Source: Devosia equisanguinis
GTDB taxonomy: Bacteria > Pseudomonadota > Alphaproteobacteria > Rhizobiales > Devosiaceae
Assembly (NCBI GenBank): GCA_945888565.1
Contig: CAMDAL010000217.1
Location: 1 to 7,053 of the forward strand
Direction: 5' to 3'
DNA length: 7,053 nt
Below are positions 6,787 to 7,053 of this stretch, in pieces. The notes under the pieces are model-generated. The model searched no databases. It saw only the letters and a list, made by a program, of their open reading frames with translations, and was not told the DNA's origin. Position numbers and translations under genes: made by a program. The stretch's first letter is position 1. Each line of letters opens with the position of its first letter.

Positions 6787-6860
6787 TGGGGAATAGTTCA
6801 ATGGTAGAACTACGGACTCTGACTCCGTCAATCTTGGTTCGAATCCAGGTCCCCCAGCCA
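6787..6860 (+). tRNA. tRNA-Gln (anticodon CUG)
   Basis: A 74-nt cloverleaf with encoded CCA end. Acceptor 5' strand TGGGGAA (6787-6793) faces TCCCCCA (6850-6856), with one A-C mismatch (6792 against 6851). The D stem is GTTC/GAAC. The anticodon stem ACGGA/TCCGT (6812-6816, 6824-6828) encloses loop CTCTGAC (6817-6823), with anticodon CTG at 6819-6821. The T arm is CTTGG-TTCGAAT-CCAGG (6833-6849), containing one T-G wobble. The discriminator is G73 (6857), as expected for tRNA-Gln, and CCA is at 6858-6860. The tRNA reads CAG codons, the main glutamine codon in such a GC-rich genome. It is transcribed rightward, away from ppx. Confidence 0.96.
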
Positions 6861-6915
6861 AATTTTTACCCCAGCCAAATTTTTACCCCAGCCAAATTTA
6901 TGCCCAGCCAAATTT
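6852..6915 (+). repeat. About 17-bp tandem repeat derived from the tRNA-Gln 3' end
   Basis: Four units start at 6852, 6869, 6886 and 6903. Units 1 and 2 are identical (CCCCAGCCAAATTTTTA); unit 3 ends in TTTATG instead of TTTTTA; unit 4 is shortened by one C and stops matching after AAATTT. Unit 1 begins inside the tRNA: CCCCA is the acceptor 3' strand, then G73 and CCA. Each downstream unit therefore carries a copy of the last 9 tRNA bases plus an A/T tract. The T tracts might help end transcription. Unit 4 runs into a perfect palindrome, CCAAATTTGG (6908-6917). Confidence 0.9.
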
Positions 6916-7053
6916 GGTTCTTCGATAAAATTCAAACGCCCATTCATCAACGCCCCGTCTCCCGCTGACACCACACCTTGTTTGTCCCCGTGCAGGATCG
7001 CATATATTTTATCTATACTCAGACTCCGCTGAAACACGAAAATTGCTTGCCAC
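6916..7053. other. AT-richer right edge without a supported gene
   Basis: No coding region is credible here, and GC content is visibly lower than in the rest of the window. TATATT (7003-7008) and TATACT (7014-7019) resemble -10 boxes for a rightward gene outside the window. On the minus strand TAAAAT (7011-7006) resembles a -10 box. None has a well-spaced -35, so no promoter is called. A 12-nt segment at 7017-7028 matches the tRNA anticodon region at 11 positions. Confidence 0.4.

Noticed and set aside
6852..6915. CRISPR array
   Set aside because: The units are directly adjacent with a 17-bp period and no unique spacers, and they derive from the tRNA end.
6786..6968. Small plus-strand frame running through the tRNA
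   Set aside because: It translates the tRNA itself (MVELRTLTP-type peptide), a known kind of spurious prediction.
6828..7037. Small minus-strand frame ending in GDLDSNQD
   Set aside because: It is the antisense of the tRNA and its 3' repeats; peptides ending this way are recurrent artefacts of antisense tRNA translation.

Overview
By eye the window is high-GC (roughly two thirds) until the last ~190 bases. Gene content and style fit an alphaproteobacterium of the order Hyphomicrobiales (Rhizobiales); a Devosia-like organism is plausible but cannot be fixed from this sequence. The main hints are a Ppx/GppA phosphatase with a polar N-terminal tail directly upstream of rlmE, a tRNA-Gln(CUG) with encoded CCA, and strong GC bias at third codon positions.

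Layout. 1-165: non-coding flank with an inverted repeat and a GC-rich hairpin. 166-1485 (-): a protein resembling WS/DGAT-type (condensation-fold) acyltransferases, with a degenerate HHxxxDG motif. 1486-1717: divergent regulatory region with small palindromes and three GGCATG copies. 1718-3124 and 3130-4524 (+): two tandem paralogous DHA2-type major facilitator transporters 5 nt apart, the first apparently starting at TTG. 4525-5250 (-): rlmE (GTG start), whose stop codon abuts the stop of the second transporter with no spacer. 5253-6431 (-): Ppx/GppA phosphatase (TTG start), 2 nt upstream of rlmE, so the two form an operon. 6432-6786: non-coding, with a possible leader structure over the ppx start and a candidate tRNA promoter. 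6787-6860 (+): tRNA-Gln(CUG). 6852-6915: a ~17-bp tandem repeat built from the tRNA 3' end. 6916-7053: AT-richer sequence with no supported gene.

How it fits together. rlmE and ppx are housekeeping: 2'-O-methylation of 23S rRNA, and polyphosphate or pppGpp turnover. The acyltransferase-like gene and the transporter pair diverge from one 232-nt control region and could be co-regulated; a link between acylation or lipid chemistry and export is inference only. I see no complete mobile element, CRISPR array or defence system. The least explained parts are the amplified tRNA 3' end with its composition shift, the start of the first transporter, and the acyltransferase-like protein.
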